From the NCBI GenBank assembly GCA_035294465.1, contig DATGKW010000042.1:1-31082 (forward strand): a stretch of DNA of 31,082 nucleotides, in the 5' to 3' direction. A program made the translations under genes and the position numbers. Within the stretch, counting starts at the first letter, position 1, and each line of letters starts with the position of its first letter. The notes under the pieces are model-generated. The model was not told the origin of the DNA. It did no database searches and saw only the letters and a program-made list of their open reading frames with translations. Below, one piece after another: positions 23,075 through 30,954 of this stretch. This stretch comes from Paraktedonobacter sp035294465. GTDB lineage: Bacteria > Chloroflexota > Ktedonobacteria > Ktedonobacterales > Ktedonobacteraceae.

Positions 23075-25972
23075 CTATCCCTCGCCAGACTTGCGCTTCT
23101 GTTGCGCATCTCTCTCTGCCTGTTTCTTCAGAAACTCCTCTCGCTGCCTTTCTTCTTCTATAATATCTGCGGCCTCGTCGGCCAGTGTGCGGCCTTCGCC
23201 GCTGCTCTGGCGAGATGAGCCATTGCGCGGTTCCAGTACTTCGCGCGAACGGCCTCCAGGCTCAGCCCGGCTGATTATGCCGCGCTCTTCCAGAAGATCA
23301 ATCAGGCGGGCCGCGCGCGAATAGCCGATTTTCAGGCGGCGCTGCAGAAGCGAGATCGAGGCGCGTTCGTATTCCTGGACGACCTGCTCAGCCTGCTCCA
23401 GCAACTCATCTTCCAGTTCAAACTCGTCGGATGGGCGCTCGCTGACTTCCCAACCAGGCTCGACGCTGGGCGTGGCGGATGGTGGCTCGCCCTGTCTGGC
23501 GGCCTGCTCTGCAGCCTGCCGATGCCAGTATTGCACCAGGCGCTCGGCCTCTTCATCGGCGACAAATGCGCCCTGGATACGCTCAGGCTTGCCGGCGTCT
23601 GCCGGCAGATAGAGCATATCGCCGCGACCAAGCAAGCGCTCTGCGCCTCCCATATCAATGATTGTGCGCGAATCCACCGCAGAACTGACCATAAAGGAGA
23701 TACGCGTGGGAATATTTGCTTTGATCAGGCCGGTGATTACATCAACCGATGGGCGTTGCGTGGCTACAACCAGGTGGATGCCGGTTGCGCGGGCCAGTTG
23801 GGCCAGGCGGCAGATCAGGCCCTCGACCTCTTCCGGCGCGGCCATCATCAAGTCTGCCAGCTCATCAATGATAATCACGATGGCTGGAAGGTTTTTCATC
23901 GTCTCGTCACCACGGGCCAGGCGCTCTGTGCGTAGTTTGCGATAGCCGTCCAGGTTGCGCACGCCTATCTGCGAAAAGAGCCGGTAGCGCTTCTCCATCT
24001 CAGCGATTGCAACTTTGAGCAGGCCCACGACTTTTTCTACATCGGTCACGACCGGCGCGAGCAGGTGTGGGACACCATTATACATTGTAAGCTCGACCAT
24101 CTTGGGATCGACCATCAGAATGCGTACATCGTCGGGCGTGGCCTGGCTGATGAGGCTGGAAATGATCGCGTTGATACAGACGCTTTTTCCTGAGCCTGTT
24201 GCTCCAGCAATCAACAGATGCGGCATTTTCGCGAGGTCACCTACACGCACGGCTCCGGCCACGTCCTTACCCAGAGCCACGGCCAGCCGCGACCGCGTCC
24301 TGGCAGCCTGGTATTCCTTGCTCTCCAGGATTTCGCGCAGCGTTACCAGGCGACTATTCTTGTTAGGGATCTCCACGCCGACATACGGCCGGCCAGGGAC
24401 CGGGGCTTCCATGCGAATGGTCTTCGATTCCAGCACCAGGGCCAGGTCGTTCTGCAGAGCCATAATGCGGCTCACCCGTGTACGCACTTCATAGACGATA
24501 TTACCCGCTGCGTCCTTCACCGGAACGTCGCGGCCCTTCTCGTCCTTCTTCATCTGCGGTTTGCCGGTCGGGCGGATGCCGAAGCGGATCACCGTCGGGC
24601 CGATACTAATGTCCTCCGGGCGTACCTCAGCTTCGACGCGGAAGCTGCGCAGAGTGTCCTGGATGGTTTTAGCCAGCGCGGTCGTATCATCGCCAAACAA
24701 CTGGAGCTTCGCATCTTCGGGGCTATTCAGCAGCGAAATGTCGGGCAGTTTCCAGGGGGAGGCGGCCGCAGGTTCTGAGGCTCGCCGAACAGGCTGAGAC
24801 GGCTTTGCGCGCAGGGGATTCGGCGCGAGCGGTTCCATTTCCTCCAGGAGATGCACGTCTGGCGGTTTTTCCGGAAAAAGCTCTTGCTGGCGTGCGCCCT
24901 TTACTGCGTTCAGGTGCTCTTCGCGATTGAGCTGCTGGGCCGCGCGCGGACCTTTCGGCGCCCGCCCCACCTGGTCGAGATGCTTGTGAATATCGTCCAG
25001 AGGATCGTCATCTTCTAGAAGAGTAGATGCCGGCTCGAAATCAATGATCTGGTCCTCCTCGTCTTCGTCCTCGTCTGCCAGGACTTGCCGAGCTGGAGAA
25101 CTGGGGGGCATGGTATTATTGGATAGACTATTTCCGCCATAACGGCTATAGCGAGGGCGCTGACCCAGGAACGGCGAGGCCCGCGAACCTGTGCCAGATG
25201 AGCCGGAGCGCGGGTCTTGAAAAACTCTGGCGGCAGAATGCAGCACAAACCATAGCTGGCTAAGCGTCACTTTGAAAGTCAGCAGTGCTGCAACGAGCAA
25301 GAGACCCAGCACCAGGACGTGAGCGCCAGGACCCCAGCCAGATAGAGGCGTTGCGAGCAGGATACCCAGAATACCGCCGGTATTTTTCACCAACAACTGG
25401 CTCTCCACCAGTAGTAAGATAAGCATTCCTAGCAGGCCCAGCACGAGCGACCAGCGAATAAAACGTACATTGCGTATGCCTTCGACCAGATGGGCGAGCG
25501 CGTAAGCGATCAGTCCCAGGCTCAGCGGAATCGCCCCCCAACCGAATACGGTGAAGAAGAAACCAGAGAAGGATCTGAATAATGGCTGTGTGTTCCAGAG
25601 GGTTAGCGCAAGAAAAAGAATGCATGCCAGGACCAGCAGGAGCACGCTAAAAACGCGCTGCTGCTCGTGAGGCTGCATGTCGCCCCATTTCCCCTGAACT
25701 TTGCTAATCAGACGCGAATCTGCAGGCATCGAGGGACCTGCTGCCGGTCCTTTTCTACGCGTAGGAGAGGCCGCCACGCTTTTTCTCGTGCCGGAGGCTT
25801 GACTATTCGCGCGCCTGTTAGAGCCGGCCCGTTGCCTGGCGCCGGAGGGAGATGAGCGTTGCTCCACGCGCATCTGGCTGGAGCCAACGCTGCCTGCCGC
25901 TTTGCTCACGCGTGAAGTCTTGCTGGCTACTACGCCTGGCACCAGGCGCTCTTTCTTTTGATTGCCTGCCAT
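23075..25972 (-). CDS. ftsK: DNA translocase FtsK/SpoIIIE
   Basis: A 965-residue translocase that pumps DNA through the division septum and helps resolve chromosome dimers. A basic, serine-rich N-terminal tail (1-90) precedes about four transmembrane helices (roughly 110-255). A charged linker follows, and then the motor: Walker A GATGSGKS near 590 and Walker B IVIIIDELADLMM near 700. The C-terminal gamma winged helix (about 865-910, ISLLQRRLKIGYSRAARLID) reads DNA polarity sequences. GAGGG six bases before the ATG at 25972 fixes the start; a GTG nine codons upstream is rejected. It is downstream of RNase J with its own promoter. Whether KOPS or SRS motifs are used cannot be told here. Confidence 0.96.
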   Translation of the reverse strand: MAGNQKKERLVPGVVASKTSRVSKAAGSVGSSQMRVEQRSSPSGARQRAGSNRRANSQASGTRKSVAASPTRRKGPAAGPSMPADSRLISKVQGKWGDMQPHEQQRVFSVLLLVLACILFLALTLWNTQPLFRSFSGFFFTVFGWGAIPLSLGLIAYALAHLVEGIRNVRFIRWSLVLGLLGMLILLLVESQLLVKNTGGILGILLATPLSGWGPGAHVLVLGLLLVAALLTFKVTLSQLWFVLHSAARVFQDPRSGSSGTGSRASPFLGQRPRYSRYGGNSLSNNTMPPSSPARQVLADEDEDEEDQIIDFEPASTLLEDDDPLDDIHKHLDQVGRAPKGPRAAQQLNREEHLNAVKGARQQELFPEKPPDVHLLEEMEPLAPNPLRAKPSQPVRRASEPAAASPWKLPDISLLNSPEDAKLQLFGDDTTALAKTIQDTLRSFRVEAEVRPEDISIGPTVIRFGIRPTGKPQMKKDEKGRDVPVKDAAGNIVYEVRTRVSRIMALQNDLALVLESKTIRMEAPVPGRPYVGVEIPNKNSRLVTLREILESKEYQAARTRSRLAVALGKDVAGAVRVGDLAKMPHLLIAGATGSGKSVCINAIISSLISQATPDDVRILMVDPKMVELTMYNGVPHLLAPVVTDVEKVVGLLKVAIAEMEKRYRLFSQIGVRNLDGYRKLRTERLARGDETMKNLPAIVIIIDELADLMMAAPEEVEGLICRLAQLARATGIHLVVATQRPSVDVITGLIKANIPTRISFMVSSAVDSRTIIDMGGAERLLGRGDMLYLPADAGKPERIQGAFVADEEAERLVQYWHRQAAEQAARQGEPPSATPSVEPGWEVSERPSDEFELEDELLEQAEQVVQEYERASISLLQRRLKIGYSRAARLIDLLEERGIISRAEPGGRSREVLEPRNGSSRQSSGEGRTLADEAADIIEEERQREEFLKKQAERDAQQKRKSGEG

Positions 25973-26013
25973 ACAGATCCCTCTTTCGCAAGAAGACACA
26001 CAAAGACACCTGT

Positions 26014-26043
26014 ATGATAGCGCGGATGTTCAAGATTGCGCAA
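26014..26043 (-). promoter_or_regulatory. Probable ftsK promoter
   Basis: On the minus strand TTGCGC (26038-26043) and TATCAT (26014-26019) are spaced by 18 bases, just downstream of the RNase J hairpin and about 35 bases before the expected leader end. This fits separate transcription of ftsK. Confidence 0.45.
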
Positions 26044-26056
26044 GAGGGGATTCGCT

Positions 26057-26117
26057 CGTCGATTGTCTGCACAGGAGAAAGCGAGCTGCTCGTTTTCTCC
26101 TGTGCAGACAATCGACG
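26057..26117 (-). terminator. 29-bp hairpin directly after the RNase J gene
   Basis: The arms 26057-26085 and 26089-26117 are complementary at 28 of 29 positions, with a CTG loop. The structure begins one base after the stop codon. The single mismatch is G-T in plus-strand RNA (a wobble pair) but A-C in the RNase J transcript. There is no U-tract on either side. Confidence 0.65.
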
Positions 26118-26118
26118 C

Positions 26119-27780
26119 TCAGACTTCCATCACAACTGGCAGGATCATGGGCCGGCGATGCGTCTGCTCGTAGAGAAACTCGCTCAGCGTATGACGAATC
26201 TTATCTTTCACGAATGACCAGTCGGCGGCATGCCCATCGAGGCCAACGAACGAGTCAAGCACCTGTTCGCGCGCGTTGGCCAGCAACTCTTCAGAATCGC
26301 GCATATAGACAAAGCCGCGCGAGACGATATCGGGTCCCGCCAGCGGCTGGCCGGTTTCCCTATCGACGGTCAGTACAACCATGAGAATGCCATCCTGAGC
26401 AAGAACCTGACGGTCACGCAGCACAATCTGTCCGATATCGCCTACCCCCAGGCCATCAACGAAGACATTGCCGCAGGTCGTGTGGCCGGCCACTTTGAAT
26501 TCGTCCTCCGTCACCTCTATAATATCGCCGTCTTCAGCCACCAGAATGCGCTCTTCAGACATACCAAGTGAGTAGGCTAGTTTGGCGTGCAACACCAGCT
26601 GGCGATACTCGCCATGAATGGGCAGGAAGAACTTCGGGCGCAGAAGGCTTAGCATAAGCTTCTGTTCCTCCTGGGCGGCGTGGCCGGAAACATGCACATT
26701 GGCAATAGCCTGGTAGTACACCTCCGCTCCCTGACGGAAGAGGTTATTAATCGTGCGATTCACCATGCGCTCGTTGCCGGGCACAGGCGTGGCCGAAAGG
26801 ATCACAGTATCTCCCGGCTGAATGCGTATCAAGCGATGACCCTGGTTGGCAATGCGAGTCAATGCCGAGGTTGGCTCGCCCTGGCTGCCTGTGCAGATAA
26901 GCACCACCTGCTCCGGTTGGAATTGCTTGATATCCTCGGCGCGGATCAACATGCCCTGGGGCAGACGAAGATAGCCCAGATCAAGCGCCATTTGGACGTT
27001 ATTAATCATACTGCGTCCGACCAGGGCTACACGCCGATCATAGCGCTCGGCAGTGTCGATAGTTTGCTGTACACGCGAGAGTAACGAAGCAAAGGTAGCG
27101 ATGATTATCCTTCCCGGGGCATTTGCGAAGATTTTATCGAACGAGTCGTTGATAACGCGTTCGGAGGGCGTATAGCCGGGCGATTCGACGCGCGTGCTAT
27201 CGCCCATCATCACCAGCACCCCTTCGTTGCCAAGTCGCGCCAGTGTGCCAAAGTCAGCCGGCTCACCATTGACCGGTGTGTGATCGAATTTGTAGTCGCC
27301 AGTATGTACGACGGTACCCGCTGGCGTGTGGATGGCCAGTGCGACCGCGTCGGGCACACTATGATTGACTCGCACGATCTCGACTGCACACTCGCCGGCC
27401 TTAACTACCTCACCAGCCTCAACAACGTTCAGAGCAACTTTATCGAGCAAGCGATGTTCTTTCAATTTCACATTAATCAAGCCTTGCGTCAGCCGAGTTG
27501 CGTACACGGGCGGAAAATCGAGCATTGGCAGAACGTAGGGCAGGCTGCCGGTGTGATCTTCGTGACCATGGGTGATAAAGATGCCACGGATGTTTTGCTT
27601 TTTGTCGTTCAAGTAGGATGTATCGGGGATTACCAGGTCCACACCAAACATTTCTTCATCGGGAAACATCAACCCGGCATCGATGATGATAATGTCGCTA
27701 CCATACTCCACCACCATCATATTTTTTCCGACTTCCCCCAGACCTCCCAGCGGGATCAGTCGAAGTTTTTCTGTTGTCAA
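26119..27780 (-). CDS. rnj: Ribonuclease J
   Basis: A 553-residue metallo-beta-lactamase/beta-CASP ribonuclease with endonuclease and 5'-3' exonuclease activity, central to mRNA decay and rRNA maturation. The zinc motif H71-G-H73-E-D75-H76 is intact, followed by the further ligands in VHTGDYKFDHTPV. The beta-CASP domain (about 200-370) includes TGSQGEPTSALTRI, and the late HVSGHAAQEEQKLML histidines complete the site. The C-terminal dimerisation domain is present. The start is TTG, with AGGAGG 11 bases upstream across a run of eight T, which is an unusual initiation region. A promoter and a structured leader of about 145 bases lie upstream. Placed between an M16 peptidase and ftsK. Confidence 0.96.
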   Translation of the reverse strand: MTTEKLRLIPLGGLGEVGKNMMVVEYGSDIIIIDAGLMFPDEEMFGVDLVIPDTSYLNDKKQNIRGIFITHGHEDHTGSLPYVLPMLDFPPVYATRLTQGLINVKLKEHRLLDKVALNVVEAGEVVKAGECAVEIVRVNHSVPDAVALAIHTPAGTVVHTGDYKFDHTPVNGEPADFGTLARLGNEGVLVMMGDSTRVESPGYTPSERVINDSFDKIFANAPGRIIIATFASLLSRVQQTIDTAERYDRRVALVGRSMINNVQMALDLGYLRLPQGMLIRAEDIKQFQPEQVVLICTGSQGEPTSALTRIANQGHRLIRIQPGDTVILSATPVPGNERMVNRTINNLFRQGAEVYYQAIANVHVSGHAAQEEQKLMLSLLRPKFFLPIHGEYRQLVLHAKLAYSLGMSEERILVAEDGDIIEVTEDEFKVAGHTTCGNVFVDGLGVGDIGQIVLRDRQVLAQDGILMVVLTVDRETGQPLAGPDIVSRGFVYMRDSEELLANAREQVLDSFVGLDGHAADWSFVKDKIRHTLSEFLYEQTHRRPMILPVVMEV

Positions 27781-27925
27781 GGTAAAAAAAACCTCCTCAC
27801 TACACTTCAGAAGATGTAGCGCTCTACATGTATCCTTATGCGGTTGTATATATCTCCACTTCTGTCTGCGTCTACAGAAGTAAAAGCCAGGATTAAAGTT
27901 TCACTACTTTTAAAATAAGTTCTAT
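27781..27925 (-). promoter_or_regulatory. Structured 5' leader of RNase J
   Basis: Between the predicted transcription start and the TTG codon lie two small hairpins: an exact 8-bp stem ACTTCTGT/ACAGAAGT (27858-27881) and a 6-bp stem ATGTAG/CTACAT with a four-base loop near 27813-27828. The first arm could also pair with GAAGT close to the ribosome-binding site, offering alternative folds. RNA-based control is inferred. Confidence 0.35.
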
Positions 27926-27931
27926 TCTTCC

Positions 27932-27960
27932 ATTAAAAAGTGTACCATAGGTAGGATCAA
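27932..27960 (-). promoter_or_regulatory. Probable RNase J promoter
   Basis: On the minus strand TTGATC (27955-27960) and TTTAAT (27932-27937) are spaced by 17 bases. Together with the leader and the hairpin at 28025-28104, this accounts for most of the 360-base gap between the M16 and RNase J genes; nothing else is seen there. Confidence 0.5.
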
Positions 27961-28024
27961 AACACAAGTCGCCAGGTTGCTCATCAGCTACGAATGCTCG
28001 CAGGAGGTCGCTTCATTCCATTCC

Positions 28025-28104
28025 GATAATCTGAGCGGTTTGTTCTTCTGCCAGAAAAACGTGTATATGTTTTTCTGGCAGAAGAACAAACCGCTCAGAT
28101 TATC
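28025..28104 (-). terminator. Perfect 36-bp hairpin after the M16 peptidase gene
   Basis: The arms 28025-28060 and 28069-28104 are exact reverse complements over 36 bases, with an eight-base loop GTGTATAT. It lies 36 bases downstream of the M16 stop codon. No U-tract follows on either strand. It is the longest perfect inverted repeat in the window. Confidence 0.65.
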
Positions 28105-28140
28105 ATCGTATCAAGTTGTGAATAGTGGTCGAGAAGGCTT

Positions 28141-29415
28141 TTACGCGATTTGCAGCTCTGCTTCGCTCAACGGACCAAAGGTCACCATCACCTGCTTATC
28201 GCGCATGGGGAAACGCTTGAGAGCGCGCATCACATCCTCGACGGTCACTTTCTCAATGCGCTCGACTTCTTCTTCAACGCTAACCAGCCGGCCTTCGACC
28301 ACCCAGTCAGCAGCCAGGGAACGCATGCGCATAAAGGTCGATTCGCTGTTGAGAACCAGGCTGCTGACCCATTTATCTTTGGCGCGGCGTAATTCATCTT
28401 CGTAGATGCCATCATCCAACAAGCTGGCGAGTTCGGCATTGAGCTGTTTGAGCACGCGCGGGGCCTCTTCGGGCGTCGAGTTGGCCTCCATCATCATAAT
28501 GCCCGTGCCCTCCATGGCCCAGATACCCGCGCTGGCCGACTCTGCCAGGCCCTTCTGGTGGATGTTCCAGTAGAGGCGAGAGCCATCTCCATCGCCCAGG
28601 ATGCTGCCGCCCAGAACGGCCGCGTAGTAATCGGGGTCTTTGACATCGACCGTTGGCATCGCGATAATCATTATTTGCTGTTTCAATTTGGGATCGACGA
28701 TAATATTCTTGATAGACTCGGCTGGCTGGTAGGGATCAACATGGCGGCTGGCGTCGCCGGTGCGCCAGTGCGCGCAGTGCTTTTCCGCGAGGTACACAAT
28801 ATGGTCCCACTCGAAGTTGCCCGCGATAGCCAGGATCAGATTATTCGCCGCGTAGCGCTGCTGCCAGTATTCGCGCATCTGTTCAATCCGCATATTGCGG
28901 ATGCTCTCGCGCGAGCCAAGCACGTCATGACCGAGAGGGTGATCGGCGAAATAGGTTGACATCATGCGCCGGAAGGCCAGGTTGTAGGGTTGGTCCTCTG
29001 AACGCGCGATCTCATTAATGATGACCTCTTTCTCCGTCTCAAAATCGCTCTCGGCCAGGCGCGGATACATCATATCGCTCAACAGTTCAACTGCGCGCTC
29101 CAGATATTCGCCCAGCACGCGCGCGTAGTAGACGGTAGCCTCGTGGGAGGTAAAGGCGTTCAATTCCGCGCCGATTTTGTTAAACTCAAGCGTAATTTGT
29201 TGCCAATCGAGGGTTTGCGTGCCCTTAAAAACCATATGCTCTAGAAAATGCGAAACGCCCGCGACGCTCGAATCGGGTTCATCGCGCGAGCCGGTGCGCA
29301 CATAATACGAGACGGCGACCGATTCGAAATCCGGCATGGGTTGGCCTACGATTTGCAGGCCATTAGACAATTGATGGGTATAAAACACAGTACCGTTGGC
29401 TGTGGATTCGGTCAT
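28141..29415 (-). CDS. M16 family zinc peptidase (processing-peptidase type)
   Basis: A 424-residue insulinase/pitrilysin-family peptidase of the MPP-like B branch. The inverted zinc motif H56-F-L-E59-H60 is present in VSHFLEHMVFKGT, with the distal ligand E135 in EKEVIINEIARSEDQP. The second, inactive repeat contains the usual substrate-holding YWNIHQKGLAESASAG. The length and lack of a signal peptide match bacterial MlpA/YmxG-like cytoplasmic members; in Bacillus, MlpA affects regulatory protease levels. GAGGG seven bases before the ATG supports the start. It is the first gene of a minus-strand row with RNase J and ftsK, although hairpins and separate promoters suggest that each is transcribed on its own. 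Confidence 0.93.
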   Translation of the reverse strand: MTESTANGTVFYTHQLSNGLQIVGQPMPDFESVAVSYYVRTGSRDEPDSSVAGVSHFLEHMVFKGTQTLDWQQITLEFNKIGAELNAFTSHEATVYYARVLGEYLERAVELLSDMMYPRLAESDFETEKEVIINEIARSEDQPYNLAFRRMMSTYFADHPLGHDVLGSRESIRNMRIEQMREYWQQRYAANNLILAIAGNFEWDHIVYLAEKHCAHWRTGDASRHVDPYQPAESIKNIIVDPKLKQQIMIIAMPTVDVKDPDYYAAVLGGSILGDGDGSRLYWNIHQKGLAESASAGIWAMEGTGIMMMEANSTPEEAPRVLKQLNAELASLLDDGIYEDELRRAKDKWVSSLVLNSESTFMRMRSLAADWVVEGRLVSVEEEVERIEKVTVEDVMRALKRFPMRDKQVMVTFGPLSEAELQIA

Positions 29416-29512
29416 GCAATTTCCCTCTTTCAGTCAGGTGTCAAGCGGAGTTCTTCGCTGAGAAGCACACCGGCAAAATAGGGCCACGTATACATGGTGC
29501 CCTTAACCAACT

Positions 29513-29541
29513 ATGATAACAGCCCGGTGGTAAATCAGCAA
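29513..29541 (-). promoter_or_regulatory. Possible promoter of the M16 gene
   Basis: On the minus strand TTGCTG (29536-29541) and TATCAT (29513-29518) are spaced by 17 bases in the divergent gap with the deformylase gene. The -10 is a good match; the -35 is partial. Confidence 0.4.
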
Positions 29542-29699
29542 GCAATATGATAGGATACAGATAAAGAAAAGTGCTCAGTGTTATCTGGTTAGTGCTGGTT
29601 TGTCTGAGTATCCTTATGCTGCTTCTGGCAAACTCTTTGTTCAGAGTTTCTTTCGCCAGATCGGCAAGGAAACAAGGAGAGGGTAGGGAAGACCGTATT

Positions 29700-30209
29700 A
29701 TGTCTATTCGCAAGATTATTACTGCTGAGAATCCAACCCTGCGGATGAAGGCCAAGAAAGTGCATCGCTTCGACGCCTCGATCCAGAAGCTGATTGATGA
29801 TCTGTTTGAGACGATGCATGCGGCGAATGGTGCAGGGTTGGCGGCTCCGCAGGTCGATCTTTCTCTCCGCGTCTTTGTAGCGGAATATGAAGATCGCCGC
29901 GTGGCCATGGTGAACCCTGAGATCATCAAGGCTGAGGGCGAAGTGCTTGGGTCTGAGGGCTGTCTGAGCATTCCCGGCTACTACGGCGATAACATTCGCC
30001 GCGCCCACAGCGTGATTGTGAAGGGGCAGGACGCACACGGCAAAAACATCCGTGTGCGCGCCGAGGGCTGGTTCGCGCGCATTCTCCAGCACGAAATCGA
30101 CCACCTGGATGGTATCCTTTTCCTTGATCGGCTGGATCGCCCTGAGGATCTGCGCGAAGTAACCGCTGAGGAGGAGGCAGAACTGGAGCAGGAAGCGGTA
30201 ATCGAATAA
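29700..30209 (+). CDS. def: Peptide deformylase
   Basis: A 169-residue peptide deformylase, which removes the formyl group from the initiator methionine of new proteins. All three metal motifs are intact: GAGLAAPQ (44-51), EGCLS with C88, and QHEIDHLDG with H131 and H135. SIRKIITAENPTLR is the usual N-terminus. The reading frame is open upstream to a GTG at 29571, which would add a 43-residue extension with one strongly hydrophobic segment, but that GTG has no ribosome-binding site; AGGG about 11 bases before the ATG at 29700 is preferred, with modest confidence. Divergent from the M16 gene and convergent with the zinc-ribbon gene, 27 bases apart. Confidence 0.95.
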   Translation: MSIRKIITAENPTLRMKAKKVHRFDASIQKLIDDLFETMHAANGAGLAAPQVDLSLRVFVAEYEDRRVAMVNPEIIKAEGEVLGSEGCLSIPGYYGDNIRRAHSVIVKGQDAHGKNIRVRAEGWFARILQHEIDHLDGILFLDRLDRPEDLREVTAEEEAELEQEAVIE

Positions 30210-30236
30210 GCCGTTCCTCCTCCGTTCTGCAGAGCG

Positions 30237-30617
30237 TTACTTCTGTTGACGGCGAATCATCGGGAGGGTTTGTTTTCCCAGGCTCCGTTCGCAAGCGGAA
30301 CAGATATAAAAGCCCTCTTCCTCGCGATAGTGCAGATCTCCAATGCTGAAGTAAAGATAGCAAATGCCGCAGCGCTTGCTATCTTGCTGGCTTGCCACCT
30401 GGCGATCGCGCTCGAATAGGTCATGAAGAGAGACGAGCATTTCCTCAAAATCAAAGGAGCCAGGATAGCTGCGCGCGCTGCTGGTATTCGATGCAGGCAG
30501 CGCACCGGTGCCGTTAAACGTGTAGGGGCCTGGTGAGCGCCCCTCGCGTTCATGGCGATGCCCGGATAAGTTATTGTCTCCCGCCGTTCCCGATCCCTGT
30601 GTGTGGTTGTTGCTCAA
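30237..30617 (-). CDS. Small zinc-ribbon protein of unknown function
   Basis: A 126-residue protein that I cannot assign to a named family. The first half is polar, rich in G, S and N, and probably disordered. A short helical stretch (FDFEEMLVSLHDLFERDRQVA, in parts) precedes a treble-clef or ribbon-like zinc site, CGIC and CSAC, 21 residues apart, followed by a basic tail. It has no signal peptide. The TTG start has GGAGG about seven bases upstream and a good promoter at 30667-30695, so it is a real gene despite its short length. It converges on the deformylase gene. A regulatory or RNA/protein-binding role is possible but unproven. Confidence 0.65.
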   Translation of the reverse strand: MSNNHTQGSGTAGDNNLSGHRHEREGRSPGPYTFNGTGALPASNTSSARSYPGSFDFEEMLVSLHDLFERDRQVASQQDSKRCGICYLYFSIGDLHYREEEGFYICSACERSLGKQTLPMIRRQQK

Positions 30618-30666
30618 GGCAAGCCTCCGCCCAATAATCCTATGACGTGGGGTATAGTTTCCAACT

Positions 30667-30695
30667 ATTATACTTTGCTTACTTCTTTAAAGCAA
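30667..30695 (-). promoter_or_regulatory. Promoter of the zinc-ribbon gene
   Basis: On the minus strand TTGCTT (30690-30695) and a perfect TATAAT (30667-30672) are spaced by 17 bases, about 45 bases before the TTG start codon. The -35 is identical to that of the HxlR gene promoter. Confidence 0.6.
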
Positions 30696-30779
30696 GCTAC
30701 TTTTTCTCCCATGTTCTCCTAGAAATCAGGCGCGGGCCACCAGCCACAGAGATAATTCTGCGCTCGTCGAGTTTATTCT

Positions 30780-30846
30780 TTTCTCGTATGATGTGTGCCT
30801 GTAAAATCTGTTTTATAGATTTTACAGGCACACATCATACGAGAAA
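30780..30846. repeat. Perfect 30-bp inverted repeat in a divergent intergenic region
   Basis: The arms 30780-30809 and 30817-30846 are exact reverse complements, with a seven-base loop GTTTTAT. It lies between two divergent genes, behind the promoter of one and ahead of the other, so it is not at the 3' end of any gene I can see. No U-tract follows on either side. Confidence 0.7.
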
Positions 30847-30849
30847 TAT

Positions 30850-30863
30850 ATGAGCTAGCTCAT
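30850..30863. promoter_or_regulatory. 14-base perfect palindrome, candidate operator
   Basis: ATGAGCTAGCTCAT is an exact palindrome four bases after the 30-bp inverted repeat and about 90 bases before the next start codon. Its size suits a dimeric repressor. Apart from this, the inverted repeat and the promoter at 30667-30695, the 337-base gap shows nothing else. Confidence 0.45.
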
Positions 30864-30954
30864 GATGTTCTGGGGGTGCCAATCCATCTGGTTGCCAGGC
30901 TTATGATCTCAATAGAAGAAAACCGAGCAGCCATTATATATAAGGAGGGCTAAT

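Noticed and set aside
29431..29436. Minus-strand TTGACA just before the M16 gene
   Set aside because: It is only about 20 bases from the ATG and leaves no room for a -10; the elements at 29513-29541 fit better.
30647..30853. 68-codon plus-strand open frame
   Set aside because: It crosses the 30-bp inverted repeat and the promoter of the zinc-ribbon gene, and has no ribosome-binding site.
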